A DNA stretch of 64,000 bases from JBEKHT01 sp049516595 (GCA_049516595.1 JBEKSY010000013.1:1-64000), one strand, 5' to 3'. Positions 15,803-25,189 are shown, counted from the first letter of the stretch. A program made the numbers and translations. The notes: generated by a model from the letters alone, not told the origin.

Positions 15803-16365
15803 TTGCCTCCGACTATCACGACTACCTTGAGCAGATCCTGATCTCCTCTGAGCAGATCCAGGCTAGGGTGGCAGAGCTTGGCGCGCAGGTCAGCCGCGAC
15901 TATGCAGGTCTCGACCTGCTTCTGATTTGTATCCTGCGCGGGGGAGTGTTGTTCCTCTCGGACCTGATGCGGCACATCACCGTGCCGCATGGCGTTGACT
16001 TTATGGCCCTCGCCTCTTATGGCTCGGGCGCGCGCCAGTCGTCCGGGCAAGTGAGAATCACGCTCGACCTGAGCACCTCCATCGCCAGTCGGGATGTCCT
16101 GATTGTGGAGGACATCATTGACAGTGGGCACACGCTGACCTCGGTCATGGAGTTCTTGCGAACCCGATATCCGCGGAGCTTGGAGGTCTGCGTCTTGCTT
16201 GACAAGGCGGAGCGCCGGGAGGTGCAAGTCCCCCTTCGCTACCGGGGTTTCGTGATCCCCAACAAGTTCGTTTTCGGGTATGGCCTGGACCTCGACGAGT
16301 ATTACCGCAATCTTCCATTCATCGGTGTGGTGCGCGCGGACAAGCTTGCTACCTTTTCCAGGTGA
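15799..16365 (+). CDS. hpt: Hypoxanthine phosphoribosyltransferase
   Basis: A 188-residue enzyme converting hypoxanthine (and guanine) plus PRPP to the nucleotide. The PRPP-binding motif VLIVEDIIDSGHTL is at about residue 96, and the catalytic-loop and purine-binding segments (CILRGGVLFLSDL; KFVFGYGLDLDEYYRNLPFIGV) are intact. It overlaps the tdk stop by 4 bp. A 144-bp gap with no gene separates it from the following nucleotidyltransferase. Confidence 0.95.
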   Translation: MIASDYHDYLEQILISSEQIQARVAELGAQVSRDYAGLDLLLICILRGGVLFLSDLMRHITVPHGVDFMALASYGSGARQSSGQVRITLDLSTSIASRDVLIVEDIIDSGHTLTSVMEFLRTRYPRSLEVCVLLDKAERREVQVPLRYRGFVIPNKFVFGYGLDLDEYYRNLPFIGVVRADKLATFSR

Positions 16366-16509
16366 CCAGGAGGGCAACGGGCGGCTCGCCGGTGAAGGAG
16401 ATGACCGGGTCGAGCAGCGCAGAGCATGTGAGCTGGGCGGGATCGGTTGCGCTGAAGCCCGTTCTTTTCGGATGACATTGAGCCGCGGGATCTTTTCGGG
16501 TTGTAGCCC

Positions 16510-18042
16510 ATGAAGCCCGCTAACCCTCCCCCGACCGCCTTTCCCCTGCGGTTGCCTCCCTTCTTCGACGAGACGGCTGTTGGACAGTTCATTCGCGGTC
16601 GGACCCTGTACCTGGTAGGGGGTGCGGTGCGAGACCTTCTCCTTGGGCGAGCGGCCTATGACCTCGACTTCGCCACGGAGGAGAGCGGCCTCCAGATCGG
16701 GCGAAGGGTTGCCGAGGCACTGCAGGCCCACTTTTACGCCCTCGATGCCGAGCGAGATGTAGGGCGAGTACTGGTCACGCGAGAGAACCGCCGTTGGACC
16801 CTTGACTTTGCCTCTCTGCGAGGGCTGACCATCGAGGAGGACTTGAGAGCCAGGGATTTCGCCATCAACTCTATGGCGATCCCCGTCCATTCCCCTCCGC
16901 GCCTCATCGATCCGCTGGGGGGGGAAAGCGATCTCCGCGACCATCTGCTCCGGGCCAGCTCGCCGTCGGCTATCTCCGACGATCCTGTTCGGTCTGTGCG
17001 TGCGGTGCGCCTCGCCGTCCAGCTCGGCCTGCGAATGGAGCGGGAAACCCGCGAACAAGTGCGGTCCGGGGCCAGCCAACTAGGAGCGATTGCCCCCGAG
17101 CGTTTGCGGGATGAATTCTTTCGGATCCTGAACGGCCCCAAGGTCGCCGCGGCGATCCGCACCCTGATGTCTCTCCGCCTGCTTCCCGCCATGGTGCCCG
17201 AAGTGGTTGGACTGGATACGATTGTTCAACCTCCGCCGCACGTCCATGATGTGTGGAATCATACCCTGCTACTCATGGATCGCTTGGAGCTCCTTCTTGC
17301 GGTTCTGGGCCCAATGCCCGAAGAAGAGGCTTCGGCGGACCTGATCCTGGGCTTGGCCTCCTTGCGCCTCGGGCGGTACCGAGAGCGAATTGGCGGTCAT
17401 TTGCAGGGGAGGCTCGCTGACGAACGGCCCGTGCGTGGTCTTCTATTCCTCTCTGGGCTTCTGCACGATGCCGGCAAATCGGAAACGTCCTCCGCGAGAA
17501 TCTCGGGGGCTGGTTCTTTCAGCGGGCATGAGGAGCTGGGGGGCGCATGGGCGCTTCATCGGGCCTTGGCCCTGCGGTTTTCCAAGGAAGAGGCCGAGCG
17601 GATCACCCGCACAGTGCGAGGGCACATGCGTCCCTTGCAGCTGTTGCGAGTAGGCGAGGTGTCGCCTCTCGCAGTGTACCGCTACTACCGCAGTCTGGGC
17701 CCTGCTGGGGTTGACGTAAGCCTGCTGTCTCTCGCGGACTTTCTCGCCACCTACGGCACGACACTCCCGCAGCAGGCGTGGGCATCCTTGCTCGATGTGG
17801 TCCGGACGCTCCTGGAGGGCTACTTTGAACGACGCACGGAGATCGTTGAGCCCCCGCCCTATGTCAACGGCGATGAGCTGATGGCCACGCTCGGCCTCCG
17901 TCCTGGGCCTCAGGTGGGCGAGCTGCTCGAGGCGCTGCGGGAGGCCCAAGTTGCCGGCGAGGTGAGCTCCAAGGGCGAGGCCCTGTCCTTTGCCCGCGGT
18001 CGACTGGGCCTTGCGGGTGCGACCACCGCCATCAGCCAATAG
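16510..18042 (+). CDS. CCA-adding / poly(A) polymerase-type nucleotidyltransferase with HD domain
   Basis: A 510-residue protein. The polyA-polymerase head (residues about 30-160) has LVGGAVRDLLLGRAAYDLDF with the two catalytic carboxylates in DLDF, plus the RRDF-like segment RARDFAINSMAI. A tRNA-binding region follows, then an HD phosphohydrolase-like region at about residue 320 (SGLLHDAGKSETSS and SGHEELGG). A CCA-adding enzyme is the best reading, since bacteria need one to finish tRNAs without encoded CCA, and the tRNA-Glu here lacks it. An RNA-repair or A-adding enzyme is an alternative. No neighbour helps to choose. Confidence 0.85.
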   Translation: MKPANPPPTAFPLRLPPFFDETAVGQFIRGRTLYLVGGAVRDLLLGRAAYDLDFATEESGLQIGRRVAEALQAHFYALDAERDVGRVLVTRENRRWTLDFASLRGLTIEEDLRARDFAINSMAIPVHSPPRLIDPLGGESDLRDHLLRASSPSAISDDPVRSVRAVRLAVQLGLRMERETREQVRSGASQLGAIAPERLRDEFFRILNGPKVAAAIRTLMSLRLLPAMVPEVVGLDTIVQPPPHVHDVWNHTLLLMDRLELLLAVLGPMPEEEASADLILGLASLRLGRYRERIGGHLQGRLADERPVRGLLFLSGLLHDAGKSETSSARISGAGSFSGHEELGGAWALHRALALRFSKEEAERITRTVRGHMRPLQLLRVGEVSPLAVYRYYRSLGPAGVDVSLLSLADFLATYGTTLPQQAWASLLDVVRTLLEGYFERRTEIVEPPPYVNGDELMATLGLRPGPQVGELLEALREAQVAGEVSSKGEALSFARGRLGLAGATTAISQ

Positions 18043-18161
18043 GCGGGTATCGCCAGGCCGTGATGACCCAGGCCATCCTGGGAGAAGTCAAAGCAAGAGC
18101 TCTGCAGGAGGACGAGGCGGCCCAACGGGGGATCAGGCTAACCCTTTTCGGTAAGGGGGGT

Positions 18162-19133
18162 TCAGTCGCCGTCGCCTACCGACTCCTCTCCCTCCTCCTG
18201 GAGTGAAAAGGCTTTCACTTTCACGAGCTCGAGCATCCTCTGGATATCCTCAAGCCGACACTCCGCTGTGGCCTCGGTCGCCACGACCGCCGCCGCCGCC
18301 GCGAACCCCTGACGGAGCCCCTCCTCCAAGGGGCGCTGATTCGCGAGGGCAAATGCCAATCCGGCCAGGATGCCGTCTCCGGCCCCTGCGGTGCTTACCA
18401 CCGGCACAGAGGGTGTTTGAACGCGCAGGACTCGGTCCCCCAGTGCGGCCAGCCCGCCTCGCGGTCCTAGGCTCACCACCACCCAGCTCTGGTTCTGTTT
18501 TCGGACCTGCTCGCATGCCTCATAGACCTCTCGCAAGCTGGACAGGTGGCTGCCGATCAGGACCTCCAACTCGTGCTTGTTCGGCTTCACGATGGTCGGA
18601 TGGCCGGCGAGTCCCGCTGTCAGGGGCGCTCCTTCGGCATCGAGAATGAAGGGAACCCTTCGGTCCCTTGCTTCCCGCGCGCGCTCGGCATAGAAATCCA
18701 CGCCCAGGCCAGCAGGCAGTGTGCCTCCCGCGACGACGCAGCTCGCGCCTTCGAGGGCCCGCCGATAACGCTCGATCAGGATGGCCGAATCGGTTTCTCT
18801 TAGTTTGAGGGTGTCGGCCGAGATTGTGCTCTGTCCCGATCCATCCTCACAAACCAGCACGATGTTCGTGCGCGTCTCCCCGTCCACCCAGATGAAGTCG
18901 GGTATCACCCCTTTGACCTTTAGAAGCCTCTGGAGCTGACGACCCGTGGGCCCGGCTGAAAAACCCAGGGCCAGGCTTGGCAGACCCATCTCCGCTAGGA
19001 TCCACGAGGCATCCGCGCCCTTTCCTCCCGGTCCGAGAGCCGAACGAGAGGCGCGGATTGCGCGGTTGGGGCTCCATCTGGGAATGAAGTAGGTCCGATC
19101 GATCGCCGGGTTGGGCGTGAGGGTGACGATCAT
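18162..19133 (-). CDS. PfkB-family sugar kinase (1-phosphofructokinase-like)
   Basis: A 323-residue ribokinase/PfkB protein. The N-terminus MIVTLTPNPAIDRTY and GPGGKGADASWILAEMG are typical of 1-phosphofructokinase and tagatose-6-phosphate kinase. The C-terminal signature is GAGDGILAGLAFAL, which retains the catalytic aspartate, although the usual following residue is Asp or Ser. It lies 25 bp downstream of a class II aldolase gene. A kinase-aldolase pair would phosphorylate a sugar phosphate and then cleave it, but the sugar cannot be determined from sequence. There is no PTS gene nearby. Confidence 0.85.
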   Translation of the reverse strand: MIVTLTPNPAIDRTYFIPRWSPNRAIRASRSALGPGGKGADASWILAEMGLPSLALGFSAGPTGRQLQRLLKVKGVIPDFIWVDGETRTNIVLVCEDGSGQSTISADTLKLRETDSAILIERYRRALEGASCVVAGGTLPAGLGVDFYAERAREARDRRVPFILDAEGAPLTAGLAGHPTIVKPNKHELEVLIGSHLSSLREVYEACEQVRKQNQSWVVVSLGPRGGLAALGDRVLRVQTPSVPVVSTAGAGDGILAGLAFALANQRPLEEGLRQGFAAAAAVVATEATAECRLEDIQRMLELVKVKAFSLQEEGEESVGDGD

Positions 19134-19158
19134 CTGAACCTTGCCGCGGCCATGCGAA

Positions 19159-19833
19159 CTACTCCATTGGATAGGTCATCGAGCTTCGTTTCAAAAGCTC
19201 CTGCTGGGCCGACCGAACCCACGCCGAGCCCCCCATGAGGAGGTTCCCCAGGAGGACGCATCGTGCGTTGGTATCCACTCGCTCGGCGACGTCCAGGGCC
19301 GCGTCCAAATCCTGGGCGACAACGAAGATCCCGTGCCAGGGCACGAGCACCGCCGCCCGCGATGGACTCTTCTGCCATTGGGTGCGAATGGCCGAGGCCA
19401 CATTCTCGGCGAGTTCCCGGCTGTGGGTGGGCGCGTACTCCGCCAGTTCCACTGCGCCCAGCTTCAAGGTCGTTTCCAACACCGGCGGGATCGCTTGCCG
19501 AGTGGAGCAGAAAACCAGCACGTTGCGAGCATGGCCGTGGACGACCGCCATCCCCTCCTCGGGCATGTCGGCATGCAGGCGGAGGTGGACCTTCACTTCG
19601 CGGGACACCTCCCCCGTCCCCTCCAGCCTTTGGCCGTGGCTATCCAGCACAAGTACCTGCTCAGGGCGGAGGTTCCAGTGATGCCGGCTTCCCGCGTAGC
19701 GAGGGGTCATGCAAATCCTCTCCCCGACGCGCGCGCTGATGTTCCCTCCCGCGGTATCAGTTAGTCCCCGCGTGTATAGGAGAGCCCCGATCTCGCAGAT
19801 CTTGGCCCGGGTCAGGGTTAGCTGATCGTTCAT
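19159..19833 (-). CDS. Class II aldolase/adducin-family protein
   Basis: A 224-residue aldolase-fold enzyme of the L-fuculose-phosphate aldolase type. It has the phosphate-binding motif DTAGGNISAR (about residue 25), the acidic residue in the GEVSREVKVHLRLH stretch (E) and HGHARN, whose histidines would bind zinc together with a C-terminal His (PWHGIFV). The start is ATG 19833, preceded by GGGAGGAAC. Upstream open sequence to 20133 is out of the gene because it covers a tRNA. It pairs with the PfkB-like kinase downstream. Confidence 0.88.
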   Translation of the reverse strand: MNDQLTLTRAKICEIGALLYTRGLTDTAGGNISARVGERICMTPRYAGSRHHWNLRPEQVLVLDSHGQRLEGTGEVSREVKVHLRLHADMPEEGMAVVHGHARNVLVFCSTRQAIPPVLETTLKLGAVELAEYAPTHSRELAENVASAIRTQWQKSPSRAAVLVPWHGIFVVAQDLDAALDVAERVDTNARCVLLGNLLMGGSAWVRSAQQELLKRSSMTYPME

Positions 19834-19968
19834 CCTAGTTCCTCCCGCCCAACCTTGAGTTCCCGATTCGAAGCCGGGCACCGCAGGATATCTTCCCCCG
19901 CCGAATCCAAAATCGATTATCGACCTGCTGGAATCATTCGAGCCGCCTTTTGAGCGACTCGATCGTAG

Positions 19969-20041
19969 TGCCCCCAACGAGTTTCGAACTCGTGTTTTGG
20001 CCTTGAGAGGGCCACGTCCTGGGCCGCTAGACGATGGGGGC
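19969..20041 (-). tRNA. tRNA-Glu (anticodon CTC)
   Basis: The minus-strand cloverleaf has acceptor arms GCCCCCA and TGGGGGC, anticodon stem GGCC/GGCC with loop CTCTCAA (anticodon CTC), and the T arm ACGAGTTCGAAACTCGT. Length 73 nt with discriminator A; CCA is not encoded. Confidence 0.95.
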
Positions 20042-20731
20042 CCACTAAGCACTTGGATCCGATTCCTGCGCGGGCGCATTCTATCATGGTGACCCTGCAA
20101 ACACCACCCTGGGAGTTGCGCCAGCCCCTCCAATCTCCGGGGGGAGGCTTCTTCCGGAGGTTCGCCTCTTGTAGGGAACCGTGCGCCCTCGCAGGAATTC
20201 TCATCTGGCTTGACACGACTGAGCCCGCACCAGTATAGTCTCGAGGCGAGGACCTTGGGGGGAGAGCCAAGTCACCTTCTCAACCGAGAACTGAAGTTCT
20301 GTTTGACAACTGGCCCCTCGAGACCATCGCGCATAGCTTCGGATGGCCGGTATCAGATCCTTCCCTTCATCCCTTGCTTCCCCGCCGGAGGGAGATAGTC
20401 TTCCTCCTCAAGGATCTACGGATTGGACGAATACCTCCCTTGGGACGGGACGGAAGAGCCGCCAGGCTGGGACCGCGGGTCTCTCGATAGACGCCTCCGA
20501 GCTCGAAATTGCATCGGCGGTTCGGCCCTCTCCTGGGGCAGAGACAGGCGGGTACAAGGCGAGGCGTTTGACCTGCTCGGCGCCTGCGCCACCCCTCGTG
20601 GAGGCGAAGGTCGCCTTCACTGAAATCAGAGGGTAAGCCGAGGAGAGGGAGCCGTCCGCGGGACGTGAGGATTCTTCGGTCGCCCGGCTCAAGACGCTAA
20701 CCGTTGTCGTCCTGCAAACGAGGTCTGAATC
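20042..20731 (+). other. 690-bp stretch without a gene; strong promoter inside
   Basis: TTGACA (20210-20215), 18-bp spacer, TATAGT (20234-20239) is a sigma70-type promoter on the plus strand. CTCGAGG (20240-20246) can pair with CCTCGAG (20316-20322), but most of the first arm precedes the predicted start. About 490 nt of untranslated sequence then reaches the CinA-like start. The open frames in it look like chance. It could be a long leader or a separate small RNA; no known family was recognised. Confidence 0.5.
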
Positions 20732-21226
20732 GTGGAAAAATCAATTGAGGCTCAAGTCGGGGAATTGCTCAGGAGACACGGTCTTACTCTGGCGCTGGGA
20801 GAGTCCTGCACGGGAGGACTCTTGGGGGATCGCATCACCAACGTTCCCGGGTCCTCCGACTACTTTCGGGGTGGGGTCGTGGCCTACTCCAACCAGGCTA
20901 AAGAACGCCTTCTGGGAGTCCGGCAGGTCACTCTTCAGGATCAGGGTGCGGTGAGCAAGGAGACTGCGCTGGAGATGGCCCGCGGGGCCCGTACTGTGCT
21001 GGGCGCCGATATCGCAGTGGCCGTCACGGGGATTGCCGGTCCGGGGGGGGCTCTCCCCGGCAAGCCGGTGGGCCTGACCTGGGTCGCTCTTTGCGGGCCG
21101 AACAAGGAATGGGCCGGGGAATTCACTTGGGAGGGGGAGAGGCTTTCCAACAAGCGCCAGTCGGCCGAGGCCGCGCTGCAAATCCTGCTGGACTATCTCA
21201 AAGGTCTGGCCGCCAGGGGTGGGTAG
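20732..21226 (+). CDS. pncC: CinA C-terminal-type nicotinamide-nucleotide amidohydrolase
   Basis: A 164-residue protein equal to the C-terminal (PncC) domain of CinA, which deamidates nicotinamide mononucleotide to recycle NAD breakdown products. ALGESCTGGLLGDRIT (about residues 21-36), GVVAYSNQAKERLLGV and TGIAGPGGALPGKPVG are the family's conserved blocks. There is no N-terminal MoCF_biosynth domain, so it is the stand-alone form. The start codon is GTG with GAGG about 9 bases upstream. It converges with metG. Confidence 0.93.
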   Translation: MEKSIEAQVGELLRRHGLTLALGESCTGGLLGDRITNVPGSSDYFRGGVVAYSNQAKERLLGVRQVTLQDQGAVSKETALEMARGARTVLGADIAVAVTGIAGPGGALPGKPVGLTWVALCGPNKEWAGEFTWEGERLSNKRQSAEAALQILLDYLKGLAARGG

Positions 21227-21332
21227 AACGAAGGCGGACTCGGTGCAGAATGGGGGATGGGTGCGCGAGCCTGATTGGGACGCTTGGGGTGGGGGGGTCT
21301 CTTCCGCGGTGGCGACCACTCCCGATTCGAGC

Positions 21333-23108
21333 TCAGCCGGAAGTCTGCCCGAGGCGCGCGCGTTCCTGCTCGATGAGTTCGGGGGGCAGCTTTCGATAGA
21401 GAGGCTGGGGCTCCCGCAGGAGCTGACCCGGTCGCAGCGTGCCGGGTCTCCATGCCCCCGTAGCTTGACCCGCCTGGTAGAGAAGGATGGGACGGGCCCC
21501 CAAACGGTCGTTGCTTTCCTCCAGCCGTTGCGTTCCGAAGCAACTTCCCTCATTGCCGAGCCAGCGGCCGACCCTTTCGGCCGAATCCGGCAGGAAGGGG
21601 GCCAGCAGAGTCTTTAGCGAATCGATCGCCCGCAATGCAGTGAAGATCGTGCGAGCGGCCGCAATTGGGTCGCTTTTGATTTGGAACCATGGGCTCTGCT
21701 GGTCCAAATAACGGTTGACTTCCGTCGCGAGCCCCATGGCCTCAAGTAGCGCGGCTCGAAGCTCCACCGCCTCCAAATGCGCGCCGACGCGCGGGAACCC
21801 GTCCTCCATCCGGGCGAGGAGGGCTTGGTCTTGCGCCTGCAGCTCACCCGGGTCCGGCACCTGGCCGGGCCAATTTCGGTAAGCGAACGTCAGCACCCGG
21901 TTGACCAGATTGCCCCAGGTCGCCAACAGCTCGTCGTTGTTGCGCCGAAGGAAGTCCTCCCAGGACCAGTCCGTGTCGTGCGACTCGGGCATGTTCACGG
22001 TGAGGTAGTAGCGGACGGGATCCATCCCATATCGCTCGATGACGTCCTGGCCCCACACGGCCCAATTGCGGGAACCGGAAATCTTCTTTCCCTCCAGATT
22101 CATGAACTCATTGGCTGGGACATCAAAGGGCAGGTTCAGGGTCCCGTCGGTCGGGCGCGCATATAGCTTGGAGGCGCCCATCAACTGAGCTGGCCAGATC
22201 ACGGCATGGAAGGGAATGTTGTCCTTGCCGATGAAGTAGTAGCTGCGGGCTCCGGGGTCATACCACCAGGCCCTCCAGGCCTCGGGATCTTGCGCGTGGG
22301 AAGACCATTCGATCGAGGCAGACAGGTAGCCAATGACCGCTTCAAACCAGACGTAGAGGCACTTCCCTTTCCAGCCCGGCTCGGGGACCGGGATTCCCCA
22401 TTCGAGGTCCCGGGTGATCGGCCGACCGTGCAGTCCCTGGGCAACCATGTTGCGGGCGAACTTGAGGACGTTCGGCCGCCAGTGATTCTTTTCCGTGGAC
22501 AAATAGGAGGAGATGGCGGGGCTGAGCTTCTCCAGGTCCAGGAAATAGTGCTCGGTCTGGCGAGGGACCGGGCGCGAACCATCGATTCGGCTGCGAGGGT
22601 TGATCAACAGGGTCGCGTCCAGAAGATTGCCGCAGTTGTCGCACTGGTCTCCTCGCGCGTTGGGGTAGTGGCACAGATAACATTCCCCCTCTACGTAGCG
22701 ATCGGGCAGGAAGCGCCTATCCTTCTCCGAGTACATAATGAGCTGCTTGCCCCGATAGAGGTAGCCGTTGTCGCGCAGTTGCAGGAACAGATCCTGCGAG
22801 ACCCGGAAGTGGTTCTCGGTGTGGGTGCTGGTAAACAGATCGTAGGTCAAGCCGTAGGCCAGGAAGAGATTCAGAAAACGTTTGTGGTAGCGCAGATAGA
22901 CGGCCTCGGTGGGAATCCCTTCCGCGTCGGCGCGAACCGTTACGGGGGTCCCGTGGGCATCGGTGCCGGAGACCATCAGTACCTGATTGCCCTTCAAGCG
23001 GTGGTAGCGGGAGAAGATGTCTGCAGGGAGATACGATCCGGTGAGATTCCCGACGTGAATATCCGCGTTGGCATACGGCCAGGCGACCGCGACGAAGATG
23101 TTCGTCAT
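21333..23108 (-). CDS. metG: Methionine-tRNA ligase
   Basis: A 591-residue class I synthetase. The HIGH-like motif is HVGNLTGSYLPADI (about residue 16), the zinc-binding insertion has two cysteine pairs (CYLC...CDNC, about residues 143-160), and the KMSKS loop is KISGSRNW (about residue 343). The anticodon-binding helical domain is present and ends with the protein, without the tRNA-binding C-terminal (EMAP-like) domain seen in E. coli. The start at 23108 follows a purine-rich stretch. It lies 65 bp after the sigma factor gene on the same strand. Confidence 0.95.
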   Translation of the reverse strand: MTNIFVAVAWPYANADIHVGNLTGSYLPADIFSRYHRLKGNQVLMVSGTDAHGTPVTVRADAEGIPTEAVYLRYHKRFLNLFLAYGLTYDLFTSTHTENHFRVSQDLFLQLRDNGYLYRGKQLIMYSEKDRRFLPDRYVEGECYLCHYPNARGDQCDNCGNLLDATLLINPRSRIDGSRPVPRQTEHYFLDLEKLSPAISSYLSTEKNHWRPNVLKFARNMVAQGLHGRPITRDLEWGIPVPEPGWKGKCLYVWFEAVIGYLSASIEWSSHAQDPEAWRAWWYDPGARSYYFIGKDNIPFHAVIWPAQLMGASKLYARPTDGTLNLPFDVPANEFMNLEGKKISGSRNWAVWGQDVIERYGMDPVRYYLTVNMPESHDTDWSWEDFLRRNNDELLATWGNLVNRVLTFAYRNWPGQVPDPGELQAQDQALLARMEDGFPRVGAHLEAVELRAALLEAMGLATEVNRYLDQQSPWFQIKSDPIAAARTIFTALRAIDSLKTLLAPFLPDSAERVGRWLGNEGSCFGTQRLEESNDRLGARPILLYQAGQATGAWRPGTLRPGQLLREPQPLYRKLPPELIEQERARLGQTSG

Positions 23109-23173
23109 ATTCCACTCAGCACGGTGAGGGTGTGAGCGGATTGTAACATGGGGGGTTCAAGGGGCAAGGAACT

Positions 23174-24358
23174 TCAGGCTAAGTAGTCGCGAAGTTGACG
23201 TGCCCGGCGGGGGTGGCGCAACCGGCGGAGGGCGCGACCCTCGATCTGACGAATGCGCTCTCGAGTCAATCCGAATTTCTGTCCGACCTCTTCGAGGGTA
23301 TAGGCGCGCTCGCCCGAGAGTCCGAAGCGCAGGCGCAGAACGCGGGCTTCGCGTGGGCTCAGGGTCGCTAGGACTTCCTCGACTTTCTCCCGGAGGAGGC
23401 GGGTGAACGCGCTGTCACTGGGCGTCGGGGTATCGTGATCCTCCACGAAACTGATCAGTTCCTCGTCCTCCTCCTCGCCCACTGGGCTCTCCAGGGAGAT
23501 GGGCCTCCACGAGACCTTCAGCATCCACTCCACCTTCGAGGTTTCGATGCCCATCGCCTGACCGATCTCCTCCGTCGTGGGCTTGCGGCCCACCTGCTGC
23601 TCCAGTTCGTGGGCGGTTCGATAGAGGCGACGGATGCGGTCTGTCATGTGGACAGGGACCCGGATCGTCCGGCTCTGGTCTGCAATCGCGCGAGAGATGG
23701 TCTGGCGGATCCACCACGTGGCGTAGGTGCTGAAACGGTATCCGCGGTGGTAATCGAATTTCTCGACGGCCTTCATGAGGCCCAGGTTCCCCTCCTGGAT
23801 CAGGTCGAGGAAGGGGACCCCGCGTCCCATGTACCGCTTGGCGATGCTTACCACCAGTCGGGTGTTGGCCTTGATCAGGTGCTCGCGGGCCTGTCGCCCG
23901 TCTTCGGCAATGCCTTCGAGCTCGGCTTGCCTGTGGACCTTGCGCAAAGTGCCGTTCCCCCGGTGGTTCCCGTTCTTGCGTTCCAAGCTCTTGCGTGCCG
24001 AGTTGCCGTGCTCGATGCGGACCGCAAGGGAGACCTCCTCCTGGAGGCTGAGGAGAGGCACGCGGGCCATTTCTTTCAGGTACAGGCCGACGGTGTCGTC
24101 GATGGAAATTCGAGCAAGATCAAACTCGCCTTGGGCGCCTACAGGGTCCGGGTGGTGAAGGCTGGCCGGCACCTCTTCTGGACCGTCGAACACTTCGATC
24201 CCGGCACTGCGCAGAAAGGTCAACAGCCTTCCGATGTCCCCTCGCGATCGTTCCGCCTCGGGGTAGGCCTCCATGATGTCTTCGGTGGTCAAGTAACCCT
24301 GGAACTGTGCCTTCTCCAGGAGGTCCGCAACCTGCGCTCTGTATCCATAGCGCTGCAT
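23174..24358 (-). CDS. Primary sigma factor (RpoD/SigA family)
   Basis: A 394-residue sigma70. Region 1.2 starts at SIDDTVGLYLKEMARVPLLS; region 2 contains AREHLIKANTRLVVSIAKRY, DLIQEGNLGLMKAVEKFD and ATWWIRQTISRAIADQ; region 3 includes RIRVPVHMTD; region 4 ends with LEEVGQKFGLTRERIRQIEG and RLRHP. The N-terminal region 1.1 is short. I placed the start at ATG 24358 with GGAG-rich sequence upstream; ATG 24385 is in frame but has no ribosome site. It is 65 bp upstream of metG and 157 bp downstream of the YceD gene. Confidence 0.95.
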   Translation of the reverse strand: MQRYGYRAQVADLLEKAQFQGYLTTEDIMEAYPEAERSRGDIGRLLTFLRSAGIEVFDGPEEVPASLHHPDPVGAQGEFDLARISIDDTVGLYLKEMARVPLLSLQEEVSLAVRIEHGNSARKSLERKNGNHRGNGTLRKVHRQAELEGIAEDGRQAREHLIKANTRLVVSIAKRYMGRGVPFLDLIQEGNLGLMKAVEKFDYHRGYRFSTYATWWIRQTISRAIADQSRTIRVPVHMTDRIRRLYRTAHELEQQVGRKPTTEEIGQAMGIETSKVEWMLKVSWRPISLESPVGEEEDEELISFVEDHDTPTPSDSAFTRLLREKVEEVLATLSPREARVLRLRFGLSGERAYTLEEVGQKFGLTRERIRQIEGRALRRLRHPRRARQLRDYLA

Positions 24359-24515
24359 CCCGCGCCTCTCCTCACCGCCTTCCATTCGGGCGACTTGATT
24401 CTTGGGTCAAGCGCTCGCTCGAAGGACGGTCTCACCCAGCCTGCCAGTCCAGACTCCCCAGGGCAGAGCTTCGAAGGAAACGGCCCCCCAGGCCGTCACC
24501 ATCTGTTTCCCTTTC

Positions 24516-25121
24516 TCAATCCCCAGATGCAGATCGTAACTTGCGCCGGGACCCAGGCGGACGGCTGTGGCGACCGGAGCCGAACTCACTGGGCGGCCTG
24601 TCCTTGGTGTCGAGAATCTGAATCAGCTGCGTGCTGAGCCCGCCTCTTTCCTCCTCGACCTGCGGATGGCTGCAACTGGACGTATTCAGATCGTTCCCGC
24701 ATACTGGACACAGCCCCTTGCAGTCTGGCTTGCAGACGGGTCGGAGTGGAAAATCGAGGATCATGTACTCGCGGAGCAGCGGGTCAAGGTTCAGGATCGC
24801 GTTCTCGCCAATCGCCAACAAGGGGTCGCTCGGGTTGGGTGGCGGGTAGAGGAACAGATCCTGCAGCGTCGCGCTCAGCGGAAGCGAAAAGGGGCTGAGG
24901 CATCGCACACATTCCGCTGGCGTGCCGGCACGCAACGTCCCGGACACCAGGACCCCTTGCGGCGTTCGATCTAAGGAGAGAACCCCATGAAGATTGCGCA
25001 GTTCCAGATCAGTGCCGAGGATGAGCTTTTCCTCGTCAAAGTCCATGGTCCGGACATATCCAGCGGTCTGGCCAAGCAGGAAACCAACATTAATGCGAAG
25101 CGGGTGATTGTGATTACCCAC
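24516..25121 (-). CDS. YceD/DUF177-family protein
   Basis: A 201-residue protein of the YceD (DUF177) family, often encoded before rpmF and involved in ribosomal RNA or L32-linked processes. The conserved core has ECVRCLSPF (cysteines near residue 70) and CKPDCKGLCPVCGNDLN (four cysteines, about residue 130), a probable zinc site. Beyond residue 150 the tail is disordered and basic. The start is GTG 25121 with AGAGG about 6 bases upstream; the promoter TTGACC-18-TATAAT lies immediately before it. No rpmF (L32) follows; the next gene is the primary sigma factor. Confidence 0.88.
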   Translation of the reverse strand: MGNHNHPLRINVGFLLGQTAGYVRTMDFDEEKLILGTDLELRNLHGVLSLDRTPQGVLVSGTLRAGTPAECVRCLSPFSLPLSATLQDLFLYPPPNPSDPLLAIGENAILNLDPLLREYMILDFPLRPVCKPDCKGLCPVCGNDLNTSSCSHPQVEEERGGLSTQLIQILDTKDRPPSEFGSGRHSRPPGSRRKLRSASGD

Positions 25122-25159
25122 AACGGCCTCTATGGAAAAACGTACCGTTAAACACAGGG

Positions 25160-25189
25160 ATTATAGCATGGGGCGATTCTTAAGGTCAA
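25160..25189 (-). promoter_or_regulatory. Promoter of the YceD gene
   Basis: Minus strand TTGACC (25184-25189), 18-bp spacer, TATAAT (25160-25165). Predicted start about 32 bp before the GTG start codon. Confidence 0.8.

Noticed and set aside
19159..20133. Long N-terminal extension of the class II aldolase gene
   Set aside because: It crosses the tRNA-Glu gene; the ribosome site GGGAGGAAC supports ATG 19833.
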